Below, piece after piece: positions 24,301 through 36,111 of a DNA stretch of 64,000 nucleotides. This stretch comes from Ailanthus altissimus (lineage: Eukaryota > Streptophyta > Magnoliopsida > Sapindales > Simaroubaceae): NCBI GenBank assembly GCA_946807835.1, contig CAMPEX010000001.1, positions 1,069,001-1,133,000 on the forward strand, read 5' to 3'. Under the pieces are notes generated by a model. It did no database searches, was not told the DNA's origin, and saw only the letters and a list, made by a program, of their open reading frames with translations. The stretch's first letter is position 1, and the number at the start of each line of letters is the position of its first letter. The translations under genes were made by a program, and so were the position numbers.

Positions 24301-25074
24301 GTTTCTCAGCGAGAATATTTTAGTCCTCTCTATGAAATCCAAAAGTTTTCAATACCAATATTTTGACCCCATGATTTCTAGCTCTGGTTGTGTCCGAAGG
24401 CTGAAGCACATGGTGGGGTTTTGCGCATTGAGAGTGAAGCTGTTTGCCATGCGTGTGTCTTCATTGAGATTGAGAGTTGAGGTGGGGTCTCCTTGTCGCT
24501 AATGTTTATGACAGTCTTCTTTGCTCGTCTTTCCTAGAGATGAGGTCTTGTTTTGCTTTAATATTAATGGCTATGGGACTAACTGACCAAGAGACAATCC
24601 CTATTGAAGGGTATCTTCCTTGATCCCTAACCAAAATAAATAAATATAATGGAAACTCTTTTGCTTCTCTCTAGCTTCTAGAGATTTTGGGTATAATTTG
24701 AGATCAGAAGTTCCCATGGAGAATGATATGTCGCGCATTCATTTATCATTTGCAAAAACAATACGAATATCTTAATTATATCCATGGCTCATATTTTACG
24801 ACACATCCCTTCCCTTGAACCGTCAGCGCAGATGACAATATTAAAAGGCTTCTTCTAGTGGCAAAGATATTAAATATATACCAGAAATATGCATGGACAC
24901 GAGGAATTTCCGCTTCTATATTGGATACAAGCAAACGTCACAACCAGCTCCCATTTAATGAGAAATAAACAACCCTAAGTACCATCTATTTTAATTGTTG
25001 GATGTTTGAATTCAATGCCAAAGAACGATCATGTTCCAAGTAAGATCAACCTTATAATTACATTAATTAATTAA
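21311..25074. other. Unassigned AT-rich DNA, no gene seen
   Basis: About 3.8 kb without a convincing ORF, LTR or domain. Features seen are a (TA)n then GA-rich run at about 21556-21602, a palindrome reading AATTATCATACGTATATGATAATT-like at about 22629-22652, and a slightly more GC-rich stretch at 24360-24560. The ORF 23310-23594 on the minus strand has no recognisable motif and AT-driven composition. An intergenic or old transposon origin is likely. Confidence 0.4.
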
Positions 25075-25290
25075 TTTTTTATAAATAACATTATATTTTT
25101 TAAATATTATCTTAAATTTTTATTATCTTAAATAATATGTCAAGTAATTATTAAATGATAAAATATTATAATAAATAATTTTAAAAATTTTATTATTTTA
25201 CTATTTAATAATTACTTGACACATTAATTTGAAATAAAAATTTTGATCTACTATTTAATAAGTGCAACATTATTCATTTTTTATTTAATA
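25075..25290. mobile_element. MITE-like inverted repeat
   Basis: The left arm (about 25113-25163) and right arm (about 25196-25245) are near reverse complements centred near 25180; both contain GTCAAGTAATTATTAAAT or its complement. Weaker pairing continues outward to about 25075 and 25290. The compact size, AT-richness and full-length fold-back are typical of a MITE. The termini are decayed, so I cannot assign a superfamily or TSD. Confidence 0.5.
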
Positions 25291-25403
25291 GCTTAAGCTA
25301 GCTAGCTTTTTTTTTTTGTTTTGAAATAAAAGTTTTACTTGATATAACATAAAAATTACAATTAACTTTGTGGTTTAAGCTTTTGTATCAAACATAGCTA
25401 AAT

Positions 25404-26607
25404 AACATGCTAGTATTATTGGAGAGAAAACCATAATCTCTCTCAAATTTCTCTAGGAGAAAAGAGCGCTGCACGAGCACACACCCCTACTGGAAAGGGG
25501 TTTCACCGTCCTTCTCCAGTGGAACCTTTATTCCTCTTCATCCTCTTCTAGATCGTCGTCTCTCTGTTCTAGTTCCCTTTCTTTGTTTCTCACTTGTTCC
25601 CTTTTGCTGACTTCAGTGGCCTTTTGCCAATTCTGTTTCTGAGTTTTGTTGCTTCACCGGCGTTCAGGCCATGTTCCCAGGTTAGCTTTCATCGAGTCGC
25701 TAGGGACCACAGAGCTCTTCGACCATGACCAGTGGCAGAGGCTGGAAAGTATAACAGTATGGCGTGAGCGGTGTTTCAGTGGCCAGCAGGGGTAAAGTCA
25801 AAAATGGCTCACCGTCGTGACGCCAACCTTCAAGGCTTACCAGCCATGACCGACCCTCATGTAGAACAACTGACTAATTTTTGCTGCTGGTGTTTCAACG
25901 ATGTGACTACTATTCCCTTCGCCGAACACCACCGCATTTTTTATCCTCCACCGGTCTCACGGGGCCGTCGGTCATCCAACCACATCTGCACTTGCCCATC
26001 TCCGTCAGCAATTCCTTGAGTCTGGCCACCTTTTTTTCACGGCTCCCCTTCTGACTTGCGACTCTTCGGCACATGGTCCGGCGCTTACCTCTGGTGAAGT
26101 TACGGCGATAGTATCTCCGCTCTGTCCTGCACCGTATTCCAGCCCTAATTTAAAGCTGTAACTATATCAATGCAATACATTTGCCAATGATCTATTTTGG
26201 CTACGAACATAATTTTTTGTACCGGTTATAGAATAGGATTTGGATTATCTTGGAATATGTTTTATTGTAAGTAGTGTGGGTCTTGTAATAACTCATTCCT
26301 TTGATGGAATCTGTATTTCCCTCATTCATTGAGGTCTGTTATTTTTCTTTCTTCGAAAAGGTCTAGATTTCACCATTTTTATCAAAAGGGTTCGTATTCC
26401 CTTCTAGGGATGTCCTTACCCAATATGGGTATAACTAGTACTCTTCTTTGGAAGAGCTTGGTTCAGAAGGATATCTATATGTACTCATTATACTATATCC
26501 TGGTAATCCTTTGATTTCAGAATCAAAGGCTCGTTGATGTATTGTCTTTGAAGTTATTCAATGATAAATATCATTATTCCTATTAAAAAAAACATGCTAG
26601 TATTATT
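25404..26607 (+). mobile_element. Retroposed LINE-like insertion with 17-bp TSD and A-tail
   Basis: The 17-bp string AACATGCTAGTATTATT flanks the insert (25404-25420 and 26591-26607). The insert (25421-26590) ends in TATTAAAAAA, i.e. a short A-tail, so it came in by target-primed reverse transcription. It is richer in GC than its surroundings, begins GGAGAGAAAACC and has a pyrimidine-rich first 200 bp. Near its 3' end is a perfect 9-bp hairpin (26508-26516 with 26521-26529). No RT or endonuclease is present. It is best seen as an internally deleted LINE or a processed transcript; the 82-codon ORF at 25771-26019 matches nothing I know. Confidence 0.75.
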
Positions 26608-27009
26608 CTTGAGGCCAAAATATGATATGTTTTCTGATCACTTCACTTAACTAATTTGCTTTTCTTCAAATATGGTCAAAAGGCATGTAGGTCAAAAGTG
26701 CCAGTAATCTTTGTACCTAATTGGACTATTTTTTAAGAAAGTGATAGGAGTTTGACACACCAAAGGTGATTTTTTTATCATAATTATTCAAATTAGATCT
26801 CGAATTTTAAAGCTTACTTTCTCAAAAGTTTATATTTGTAAATATCTTGAAGGCCTCATATTTAAGTTGAGTTAAATAATGAATAAGACCCAAAAAAAAA
26901 AGGGGAAAAAGTAGAAAATCAATTTAATAACGGGCTAATATATGCATGTATGGGGAGCTTTATTTTCAGAATTAATATACAAGGTCCTTAACACAATCTT
27001 GGAAATATA
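26608..27009. other. Unassigned AT-rich DNA
   Basis: No gene or repeat recognised between the LINE-like insertion and the Tat element LTR. Confidence 0.4.
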
Positions 27010-27882
27010 TGTTGATTCTATACATAAATTGATCACTCTCAACACAATGTTGAATTAATGATACTCTTCCCTTTGGATGCTAGTTCATAGGTCCAATCAA
27101 TACAAAACCTAACTCATATACTATAACTCAAAAAGCACAAGCCCAGATGTTACAAGGATACATAGATATTCCCAAGCAGACTTGTGGTCCTCTCTTCAAC
27201 AACATTATCCTCAATCATTGAGTATCCTCTTCAAGCCGATCAATTACCCTAGTCATGCATGAACAACCTAAAATGGATTTGCTATTGAGAATCAAAGACT
27301 CAATATACCTTCTATAAGTACGACTCTAACAATCTTGGCATGAGTCTTATATAGATAAAAAAGGTTTAACCTTATTTGGGTAAAATTTTAATACATAAGT
27401 CCAAGAGAAGAAAGTCTTAATGATTTCTAACTTTATGGGATTCTACAACTAGATATTAAGCTCATAATATAGCTTTATAAAAGAATCCAAATTATTGAGT
27501 TAAGGATAATCATCAAGATCAATTTCTACACATTGAAATTGGCATACAAACTTACATATGTAGATTACTTTTGCAAAACTCTAAAACTCTCCTTATCCTC
27601 AAAACTCTTAGCAAAAATCTCTTTTCTATTTATTGCCTCTTCCCTTTGCCCTTATATTATTATTATTATTATTATTTTGTTATTGCTAACTTAAGTATTT
27701 AAATGCCTATGTCAAAAAATAATTTGGTACGGCTTCATCTATTTTGTTGTAACATTTTCAATAGGCTCAACATCTTTAGAGCAGAAAATCTAGCTTAGTT
27801 CCTCTCGAAGTTCAATTACTGTTCCCTAAAGAAACAAATTCAACTTGATGATCCGAGAGTTAACAAAAATTTTAGGTTAACA
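27010..27882 (+). repeat. 5' LTR of the Tat-type element
   Basis: From about TGTTGATTC to GGTTAACA. It matches 47522-48535 in order: TAGTTCATAGGTCCAATCA, GTCATGCATGAACA, GACTCAATATACCT, GGTTTAACCTTATTTGGGTA, CATTGAAATTGGCAT, CTCAAAACTCTTAGC. A (TTA)n run lies at 27655-27675. The left border is uncertain because the two copies differ by an indel there. Confidence 0.8.
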
Positions 27883-28290
27883 GTTTCATAGAAGCAAACA
27901 AAAAGCTATTGAAATGACATAAATCATGTTAAACATATGTTCAAAGGTTGTAACTACTCGCTCCATAGCCACTTGGAGTAGTAGATAAAATCCATAGGCT
28001 GATGGGAGTTTTGGTTCACAGAATTAGAACGATACATAGAAAAATGAAATAATAACATATTATCCCAAGATGGAGAATCAATAACTTGGTGAAAGGCATT
28101 AGAAAAAGAATTGAGAAAATTCCAACAAGACAAGGATGAGCTAAAGAACTTGATGGTTGAAATACTCAAAAAGTGCAAAAACCTACAAGGACCACAAGAA
28201 CCCAACAGATCTTTGAAACATAACACAACCTCCCGAACCCAAGAACCATCCTCCCAATAATTGGTGAGAGCAGAAATCCTCATCGACTTA
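27883..28290 (+). other. Leader of the Tat-type element
   Basis: Non-coding DNA between the LTR and gag. I could not identify a PBS by eye. The minus-strand ORF 27954-28283 is antisense to this leader and has no known domain. Confidence 0.5.
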
Positions 28291-29860
28291 CTTGCAAACA
28301 GAAGAGAAAATGCATTCTGGCATAATTTTCCAAAGTAGAAACACCCACTGAGTAAGAGGTCATGCCAATAAAGTCACAACTATTTTCCCATTCAATTAGA
28401 GGTTGGCGATTCAGATACTTTAAGACAAAATTAGGATATCTGCACGAATAAAAGTAATCTAGGTGAAAGTAATGCCCGTAAGATACTCGATGGACTTAGA
28501 AAGGAGAATAAAAATGTATGAGATGTTAAAGCTATATTGAACAGATGAAAATAAGATAGCAAGATCAATGAGGATGTTAGAGATATACTAAATAGACAAA
28601 TAGAAGGTAGCAAGATCGAAGAGGATGCAAGAGACATATTAAACAGGCAAATAAAAGATAGAAATATCAAAGAAGATGCAAGAAGAATACTAAATAGGAT
28701 CAAGGAACACAATGAACACGAACAACATAGCTTGACACCCAAGCCCAGGGACCCCTTGAAAGAGAACGTTGATAATATAAAGGAATAGTTATGTCAACTC
28801 CTTAAAAGTGGAGGTAGGCAGGAACTTTTCCCTTTAAGAGTAACTGAATGGAAAGGAAATTCACCTCTCTCTGACGCACTTAGAGACATGAAATTATCAA
28901 TCGCCTTCAAATTGCTAAGCTTATTGACTTACAAGAGTATGATAGCCCTGTACCTCTATATGGATTAGATAACTGACTTACTATTAATCATAGAGCTTAG
29001 GTAGAATCAGATGTACCATATATTTCATATGAACTTAGACGGATAAGCCCTCCCAAAGTCTAAGATAGAGAAGCATATTCTCTTATAGTGAGCTAACCGA
29101 AAGGTTTGTCCAACACTTTCGAGGAGCTTGTTAAGAGGCTAAGGATGCACAACAATTGTGATGACTCAAGCAAGGTGAGACTAAATGGTTAAGAACTTTT
29201 ATTGGGCAATTCCATCAAGAAGTAATTCAGCTTAGGGCATTTAACTCACTGATTGCTCTAGAAGCCATCGGGATTAAAACTGAGTTAATTTTGTTATGAG
29301 CTATATGAGAATTCAACTATAACTTATGTAGCTGCCTAAGAGAAAACTCCTCAGTACATAAAAATCAAAGAAGAAGAAACAACAAAGAGGTTAACTATAA
29401 CTGATACCTGAAAAAAGATACAAAGTCATGAATCGAAGAGGTCTCCTCCTAGAAAAATAGCTTGAGAACAAAGAGATAGAACACCATCTAGAATAACCAA
29501 ATATCCTCGAGAGGACCAACCTCAAGGGAGAAATGAGAAGGATCAGATGAGGAGGACTCTTCCAAGAGTAGCCAATGTCCAAAGCAAAAATACATTCTCC
29601 TAACCATTTCAATAATAGTGGTGTTCAAAGCCATCAAAGGAAAATACTTGTTCTAGGAGCTAAGGACCTCTCCAACCCTGCTCGAACAAAAGAACAAAGA
29701 CTTGAGATGCGAATACCACCAAGAGCATAGCCACAATGTCCATTCTTAAAATTTTAGATAAATCAGCTAATGAGAAATAGGTACCTAAAAGAATTCAGGG
29801 ATGATCTAAAGAAAACAAATCTTGGCCTAATAAAAACTTTGAAGCTGAGAACTTTCTTCA
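28291..29860 (+). pseudogene. Gag region of the Tat-type element
   Basis: Plus-strand frames carry Tat gag wording: a charged repeat region (28457-28713), SPLSDALRDMKLS (about 28860-28900), and a zinc-knuckle remnant CEYHQEHSHNVHS near 29700-29740 in which the last Cys has become Ser. Many stops and frameshifts occur. The start is not evident. The minus-strand ORF at 28431-28742 is simply antisense to the repeat region. Confidence 0.75.
28457..28713 (+). repeat. 51-bp tandem repeat inside gag (17-residue units)
   Basis: Four in-frame-length units start near 28457, 28510, 28561, 28612 and 28663 (the first is offset by a 1-nt shift). Three late units read KINEDVRDILNRQIEGS, KIEEDARDILNRQIKDR and NIKEDARRILNRIKEH. 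The alternating charged and aliphatic residues suggest a helical or coiled-coil surface. Confidence 0.8.
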
Positions 29861-30483
29861 ACAAGAGATGACCATGATAATCTGAGGAGGCCTCATATTG
29901 GTTAGAGGTTCTCACAGGTAAAGAAAATACTAATCTCGATACTCTTTAGTTAGGCACTAGGTGCAACACCCTTATCATTAAGAAGCCACTGGTCTAAAAA
30001 GTTCCCATAATGTTTACCAAGGAAGACGCCCAATGAATTAGTTACTCATATGATGACACACTGGTTATAACAATTTAGATAGATAGAATGGAGATAAATT
30101 AGGTACTCATTGATATAGAAAGGTCAATAAATATAATATTATAGGAGATATTAGATAAGTTTAGTATCAGGGACTTAAAGATGGAAAGAACACAAAATCC
30201 AATGTATAGATTTAGAGATATTTGTACAATGTCACTAGGGTTTGTTAGTTTGCCCATGTCTTTGGGGGAAAGCTCTACATCAAAACCATTATGATGAACT
30301 TTGCAGTGATCGACCAACTGATGCCCTACAAGGTTTTACTAAAAGGCCCTTCATGATAAATTAAAATGCAAACATGTCCATCCATTATTTGAAATTAAAG
30401 TTACCTACTGGAGATAGAGTAGGAGTTATTAATAAGGATCAAAAAGCAGTAAAGAGTTGCTATATGACCCCATCTAAAAGAAC
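29861..30483 (+). pseudogene. Protease region of the Tat-type element
   Basis: The frame reads FTKEDAQ ... YSYDDTLVITI, then VLIDIERSINIIL where an intact Tat protease would have VLVDNGSSADIL: the active-site Asp is kept but the following Gly/Ser have changed. A tail FEIKVTYWR follows near 30390. The region is cut at 30484 by a gypsy LTR and joins the RT region at 33859. Confidence 0.7.
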
Positions 30484-33400
30484 TGATGTGTGATTTCTAG
30501 TTAAGCACAAGTGCACGCTATCCCAAACAAGTAATAAAGAGTAAGTAGAGTTTTGTTCCTACTAGAAGTTGTTGTTATTATTATGTTAAGTACTAAAATT
30601 ATGTCTTTTTACTTTTATTCAAATAAAAGAAAATTGAAAGATAGTAATCTAAACTAAATAACAGAAAATTAACAAGATAGAAAAAAATAAAGATAACAAG
30701 ATATAAGCACCAATAATAAATAAAACCTAGGATTACAACTATCCCTCGATATATTACTTGAATCAATTATTCTTTTCTTAAGTTAATCCCTTAATGTGAG
30801 TTGTTGGCTAGATTTTTAATATCATCACAAGCCTCTGTAATGGTCATGTGACTATATATTTGTTAGAGTTGGTACTCAAGTGCCATTTTAATTTTGTATA
30901 AATTGTATTTATATTTATACGATATGCATTTCTATAATCATTATTTTATAAGATGGTATTAATCTTGTTCTTTTTTATATAGTTTAAATTAATACTAAGA
31001 GCTAGTATTTCTGAGAGTTAATATCTGGTATGAATTAAGACAAAGACTCGAGAATATTTATTGTTATGACATAGTTGCAAAGAGTTGCAAATAGTATTAA
31101 GAAATGTCATTATATAGTATATTCTCCAAATTGGTTCCTGGTCATAGGTTTACCAATATGGGTCGATTGGTAAAACCAGAAAGACTTGTGTATTTCTGTA
31201 TGTGAAATGTCTAGATGGTTAGTCTTAGCAAACTATGGGCTTAGTGAAAATTCGTATATGTATGCAGGTGTTAAATAGGGACTAGACACTAAACAAACTC
31301 ATAAAGACATCTAATAGATATTCTATAAAACTGTTAATGGATAGCCTTCTTGAGTTGAGTAGTATTTATAGTCCTTTCACTTGAGCGTCACGGTGGGCTT
31401 GTGAGTAATCTACCATACTTAGATTCCACATATGTTAGAAACCTTGTGTGGTCTGACCTCTGGGTATCATTAAGTATGGTTTAATGCTCATGGCGTTTAG
31501 TATGCGTAGTATGGGATTTGTCAGCTCATATAGTTAGGCCGTATATGTTGATGCTTCGGGATTGTATTTCAAAAAATCTATTGGCCAAAAGCATTCACCC
31601 CAAAAAATATTTCCAAAAGGAAAAACATTAGTACAAAGGAGTTTGCGGATACTGTTTATTAAAATACAAATCTGAAGATAAGTTCATGATTGAGTGGATA
31701 AAGACTTAATGGTATATTTATCTATGTCTCTACTCTTTTAGGATATAAATGACAAAAAGGTTATACGATTATAGTTAACCTCAATTTGTATGGTTCTACA
31801 TGTTGTTTTGTTATATTTGTAACATGTGTGTGGGGGATATTCACGGACTTATGGAAATATTTCATAAGATAAAATGGGTGTGAACCTAGTGAGTCTCATA
31901 ATATAAAATGTACTCGTTGAGCACTAAGGTAGTATATAAGGTTGAAAATTTTGATCTGAGAAAACATTTCTAATAAGAAAGATTTGGTTTTTGATATCTC
32001 TCGGGAATGACACGTGTTGAATTCTAAGTGTTAGAATTTGATACATGTCAAAATATAATTGGACACCTAGTTATTGTACCATAATACTTTATGCACATTT
32101 GTTTAATTAAGTGTAGGACATTTGTCATAATTTTGTTTAAACATGCACACTTGTCATTTATATATTTGTTAAATACAACTACATGTATAAATGTTATGCA
32201 TTGAATTTGAATTAGAAAAAAATCGGTGGATGTGTTTTGAAGATTAAAATATTTTTAATATATGCTTTTTAAATAATTATTTGTTGACATATTAGTCTTT
32301 AGACATTTTGTCTTATGAAGACTAATGTTGCCAATAATAGTTTTTTTTAACAATCTTTTATATTTTTTTCAAAGACTAAATGAGAGACAAAGAAATACAT
32401 AAGTGCATAAGTGTTATGCATTTTCAACAAGAGAGTTGGTGAATTCTTGACTTCTGTGTATTTGAAAAAATAAAATAAAAAAATAAATATGTGAATGTGA
32501 GTATCATTTACGTATGAGAAAATTATTAGAATGAGTGAGAGTCATTTTTTACTCATTTTAAGTTTTGGCTAAGTGTTAGAAAAGAGTTATCTCTTGGAGA
32601 AACAATGAAAAAAATACTAACACACTTGAGAGAAACCAAAAAATCTACAAGTTTATTGTAAAGCTACCTTCTATAGCCAAAATACCGACCTTAATTTTGG
32701 CCTATTATTGTTCAAGAGTAAGATTTCATGTGAGCTCTACACTTGGGAAGTGGAATAAATACAATAAAATGTGAAGCCACCTTCATCTTGGTAAGTAATT
32801 TCCAATTTGTTAATTTTTGTATCATTGTTATACATGTATATGTATGATATACATGAGTTTAAATGTATTGGTTGAGTGTAAAAATTTAAATATGCTTCCG
32901 TTGTATATTATATTTTTGAAATATGTATTTACACTCATATCATCACACACCCTTACAATCTTACCTTAACAATTATCTATATGTCTATAGTAATTATAAT
33001 AGAATAAGATTCATTAAGAACTGTCTATTAATACCATATATGCCATATAGGTATATATCTATCCCACATGAAACTCATAGTTGTTACCTTATAATCATAT
33101 ATCAAATTATTCAAGGCAAAAATTAAATTTCTTTTTCAAGTTCATTAAGGTTCCCACAACAATTTAATTAGTGATCAATTAATTAGAAATCAATAAGTAT
33201 AGAATAATTGAACAATTATACTATTGAGTTTATAAAATTAAGAAAAAAAATTTGAATTCAATCACATATCAAGTTCAAAGTTGTAATCCTAAAATAAAAA
33301 CTTAGTTCATGGTGAAATAAAGAGTTTTAGAGTTTATCAAGAATAACATCATAAAAATCCCAGAAAACTAGAAAGATAAAGAATTAAAGAGATAAAACTA

Positions 33401-33858
33401 ATTTTTCACTAGTCTTCAATCTTCTAATCTTCTTGATCCTCCAAAAACTACTCTTTCTCTCTCTACGTCTCTCTTTTCTGGAAATAAACTTTTTGATCTT
33501 TTATTTATAGGTTTATGTCTTAAAATTAGTGTAAAAATATCAAATATAAGTTAGATTAGGATACTATTCATGTGGTTACTATTGATGAGTTAGTGTTCAT
33601 GGGATTTTAGCCGCTGCGGTGTTAGCATTGTAGCTCAGTACTGTAGCTCATTATTGTAGCAATCTACTGTTAAGGTATTGTAACAAATTTGATATTTTTG
33701 CCTTATTTACTTTGGGTTTTCATCCATATCTACTTTATTTATCCCAAACCTATAAAATAACAATAAAACATATAAAAAAAGTCAAATAATTTTAATTTAA
33801 ACAAATAAAAATTTATTATTGAACATAGAAATATTAAACCTAATTAACCCCTCTTATA
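30484..33858 (+). mobile_element. Gypsy solo LTR, holding a nested copia LTR
   Basis: It begins TGATGTGTGATTTCTAG and ends about CCCTCTTATA. Without the nested LTR it is about 1.26 kb and matches 62208-63581 (GTAATAAAGAG near 30530, AAAACCTAGGATTACAACTATCCCTC near 30722 and the closing segment) and, in reverse, 36112-37417. It separates protease from RT in the Tat-type element. The possible TSD (AGAAC left, AGACT right) is imperfect. A string of TGTAGC-type repeats lies at 33615-33690. Confidence 0.8.
30861..32971 (+). mobile_element. Copia solo LTR nested in the gypsy LTR
   Basis: It begins TGTTAGAGTTGGTACTCAAGTGCC and ends ACCTTAACA. It is 2111 bp and follows the same order of boxes as the other copia LTRs (TGAGCGTCACGGTGGGCTTGTGAG near 31383, GGTCTGACCTCTGGGTATC near 31450). 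The gypsy LTR resumes at ATTATCTATATGTC. Flanking 5-mers ATATT and ATTAT are similar but not equal. This is the third level of nesting here. Confidence 0.85.
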
Positions 33859-34446
33859 GACTAAAGAAAAGAGAATGAATCAAGGACCCTGAAATCAGTG
33901 GAAGAGTTACTCTTAGTACCCCTTTAATCACATGAAAAATTAGTAGAGATAGGCTGGTAGTTAAAGCTAAAGATAAAAGAAGAATTGAGCGAGTTGGTTA
34001 AGGAGTTCTCCAACATCTTTGTTTGGTCGCACGAAGGCATGTCAGGAATATATCCTGCCATAATATCTTATGCACTGGTTGTCAATTCATCTTTTTAACT
34101 AGTTAAATAGAAAAGAAGGATTTTCAACCAAGAGAAAAATGAAACCGTCACAACAGAGATCTAGAAACTCTTAACAATAGGATTAATTCAATAATTCCAT
34201 TACCCAAGATGGTTGGCTAATATAGTGATAGTAAAAAAGCTAAAGAACACTTAAAAATGTGCGTGGACTTCACGGATTTAAACAAAACCTACCTTAAAGA
34301 CATCCTTTCACTCTTGAAAATGGATCAGTTAATGGACACCGCGGCTGGGCATGCCCTCCTCAGCTTCATAGATACTTTCTCAAGATATAATAAGATCAAG
34401 ATATTTCCTCATAATTAATAGAAAACATCATTCATTACTCATCAAG

Positions 34447-34897
34447 TGAAAGAGCCCACTCGGATCCATGTGCAAGGTATTGTTCGCTTTAAGGTTCACG
34501 CACGCGTCCTTCCCCCGTACGGTTTTGTCTTTTATGGGCGGAACGCATCACCATCCCCAAAAGGTGCCTCACAAGGGTAGGGGGGATTTCTCCTTATAAG
34601 GCCTTCACTTTGGACTAGTCTGCCCGATGTGGGATTTGGGTCGTTACAATACCCCCTACCATCGAAATAGCGCCGTCCTCGGCTCTGATACCAAATGAAA
34701 GAGCCCACCCAAATCCCTGTGTAAGATATTGTTCACTTTGAGGTTCACGCACGTGTCCTTCCCCCTCATGGTTTGGTCCTTTATGGGCGGAATGCATCAC
34801 CATCCCCAAAAGATGCCTCATAATGGTAGGGGAGATTTCTCCTTATTAGGCCTTCACTTTGGACGAGTCTGTCCGATGCAGGATTTGGGTCGTTACA
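34447..34897 (-). mobile_element. Complete very small TRIM: 202-bp LTRs with a 47-bp interior
   Basis: Two 202-bp repeats (34447-34648 and 34696-34897), each TG...CA, enclose only 47 bp. On the minus strand that interior begins TT then TGGTATCAGAGCC, a perfect 13-base match to the initiator-tRNA-Met PBS, and ends GGTAGGGGGTAT, a PPT, directly before the next LTR. It has every cis signal of an LTR element with no coding room, so it must be moved by proteins of other elements. ORFs at 34615-34911 are chance. Confidence 0.85.
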
Positions 34898-35525
34898 ATA
34901 CTTGCAAATAAACCCAATACTAATAGTATGTCCTTAATCTGTATAAACAATACTAATAACAATACATAAATTAAGTATCATCTGCATACAAATAAAATAT
35001 GAATATTATACATATATATAATATATTTATTCTTTTCGATGTTGGATAAGTGGTTACTACAATTCTCCCATCCTTATAAGAATTTCGTCCTCGAAATTCA
35101 TGACTTAAGCAAATATATGAGGATATTTAGATCTCATTTCCTCTTCTCGTTCCTAAGTTGCCTTTTCAATTGTATAGTTTATTCATAAAACCTAGATCCC
35201 TGTGCAAGGTATTGTTCGCTTTGAGGTTCACGCATGCGTCCTTCCCCCTCACAGTTTTGTCCTTTATGGGCGGAATGCATCACTATCCCCAAAAGACACC
35301 TCACAAGGGTAAGGGAGATTTCTCCTTATAAGGCCTTCACTTTGGACGAGTCTGACTGATATGGGATTTGAGGCGTTACAATATCACTCACCATCGAAAC
35401 AGAGCAGTCCTCGACTCTAATACCAAATTTGGGGGTTAATTTGTAAATACTAAAAGTTAGCCTCTTAGTATAAAAATACATACTTTATACCATAATTTAC
35501 TTATTTTTTGATTTGGGGTGTGACA
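34447..35525 (-). mobile_element. TRIM cluster inserted in RT
   Basis: A 1079-bp insertion begins TGAAAGAG, ends TGTGACA and is flanked by TCAAG (34442-34446 and 35526-35530; the identity may extend to CATCAAG). It holds three copies of a ~200-bp LTR-like unit: 34447-34648, 34696-34897 and about 35185-35380, the last with decayed left end. On the minus strand the units begin TGTAACGACCC-like and are followed by a PBS. The 300 bp at 34898-35184 and the last ~100 bp are not part of the units. Confidence 0.75.
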
Positions 35526-36111
35526 TCAAGGAACTTACTATTACAAGGTTATGCCATTCTAACTAATTAATGTAGGTGCTACCTACCAAAGATTGTAAAC
35601 AAACTATTCAAATCATTGATTAAGAAGTGCATAAAGGTATGTGTAGGCAAAATAATCATAAAGTTAGTACGATACGAGGACCACATAAAAAACCTAAGAA
35701 AGACTTTTAAGATCTTGACAAAACACCACATGAAACTAAACCTTGAAAAATGTACCTACGGGTCGAATTAAAAAAATGCTTGGGATTTATAACTAGCCAA
35801 AGTAGAATCGAGGCCAATTCAAACAAGATCTGACTAGTCCTTAAAATAAAGTCTTTGAGCAATGTCAAATAAATACCAAGGCTAACAAGCCGGATAACTG
35901 CTCTTAGTAGGTTTATTTCTAAAGCTAGTTAAAAATACTTTAAATTTTTTTCAAGCTATAAAAAAAGGAAAAGACAATATGGACTCCTTAGTGCGAGGAG
36001 GCTTTCCAAAAGTCAAAGCATACCTAGCCCAACAACTCCATCTCACAGTACCAAAAATCGGGGATCAGCTAATCATATACTTAAGAGTCTCGATAAATGC
36101 AATAAGTACAG

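Larger units (their letters stand above)
33859..36111 (+). pseudogene. Reverse transcriptase region of the Tat-type element (split)
   Basis: RT is read in two pieces, 33859-34446 and 35526-36111. Landmarks: ELVKEFSNIFVWSHEGMSGI, HYPRWLANIVIVKK, then KTSFIT HQGTYYYKVMPF, which is restored exactly when the TRIM insertion is taken out, then GATYQRLVNKLFK and HMKLNLEKCTYG. The catalytic YVDD position reads CVGK, so the enzyme is dead. It would have copied the element RNA to DNA. Confidence 0.85.

Noticed and set aside
28431..28742. 103-codon hydrophobic ORF on the minus strand
   Set aside because: It is antisense to the 51-bp gag repeats; the repeated FSISLTSSLILL look comes from the charged codons on the other strand.
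34615..34911. ORFs on both strands in the TRIM region
   Set aside because: Both fall across TRIM LTRs that repeat in the cluster; non-coding.
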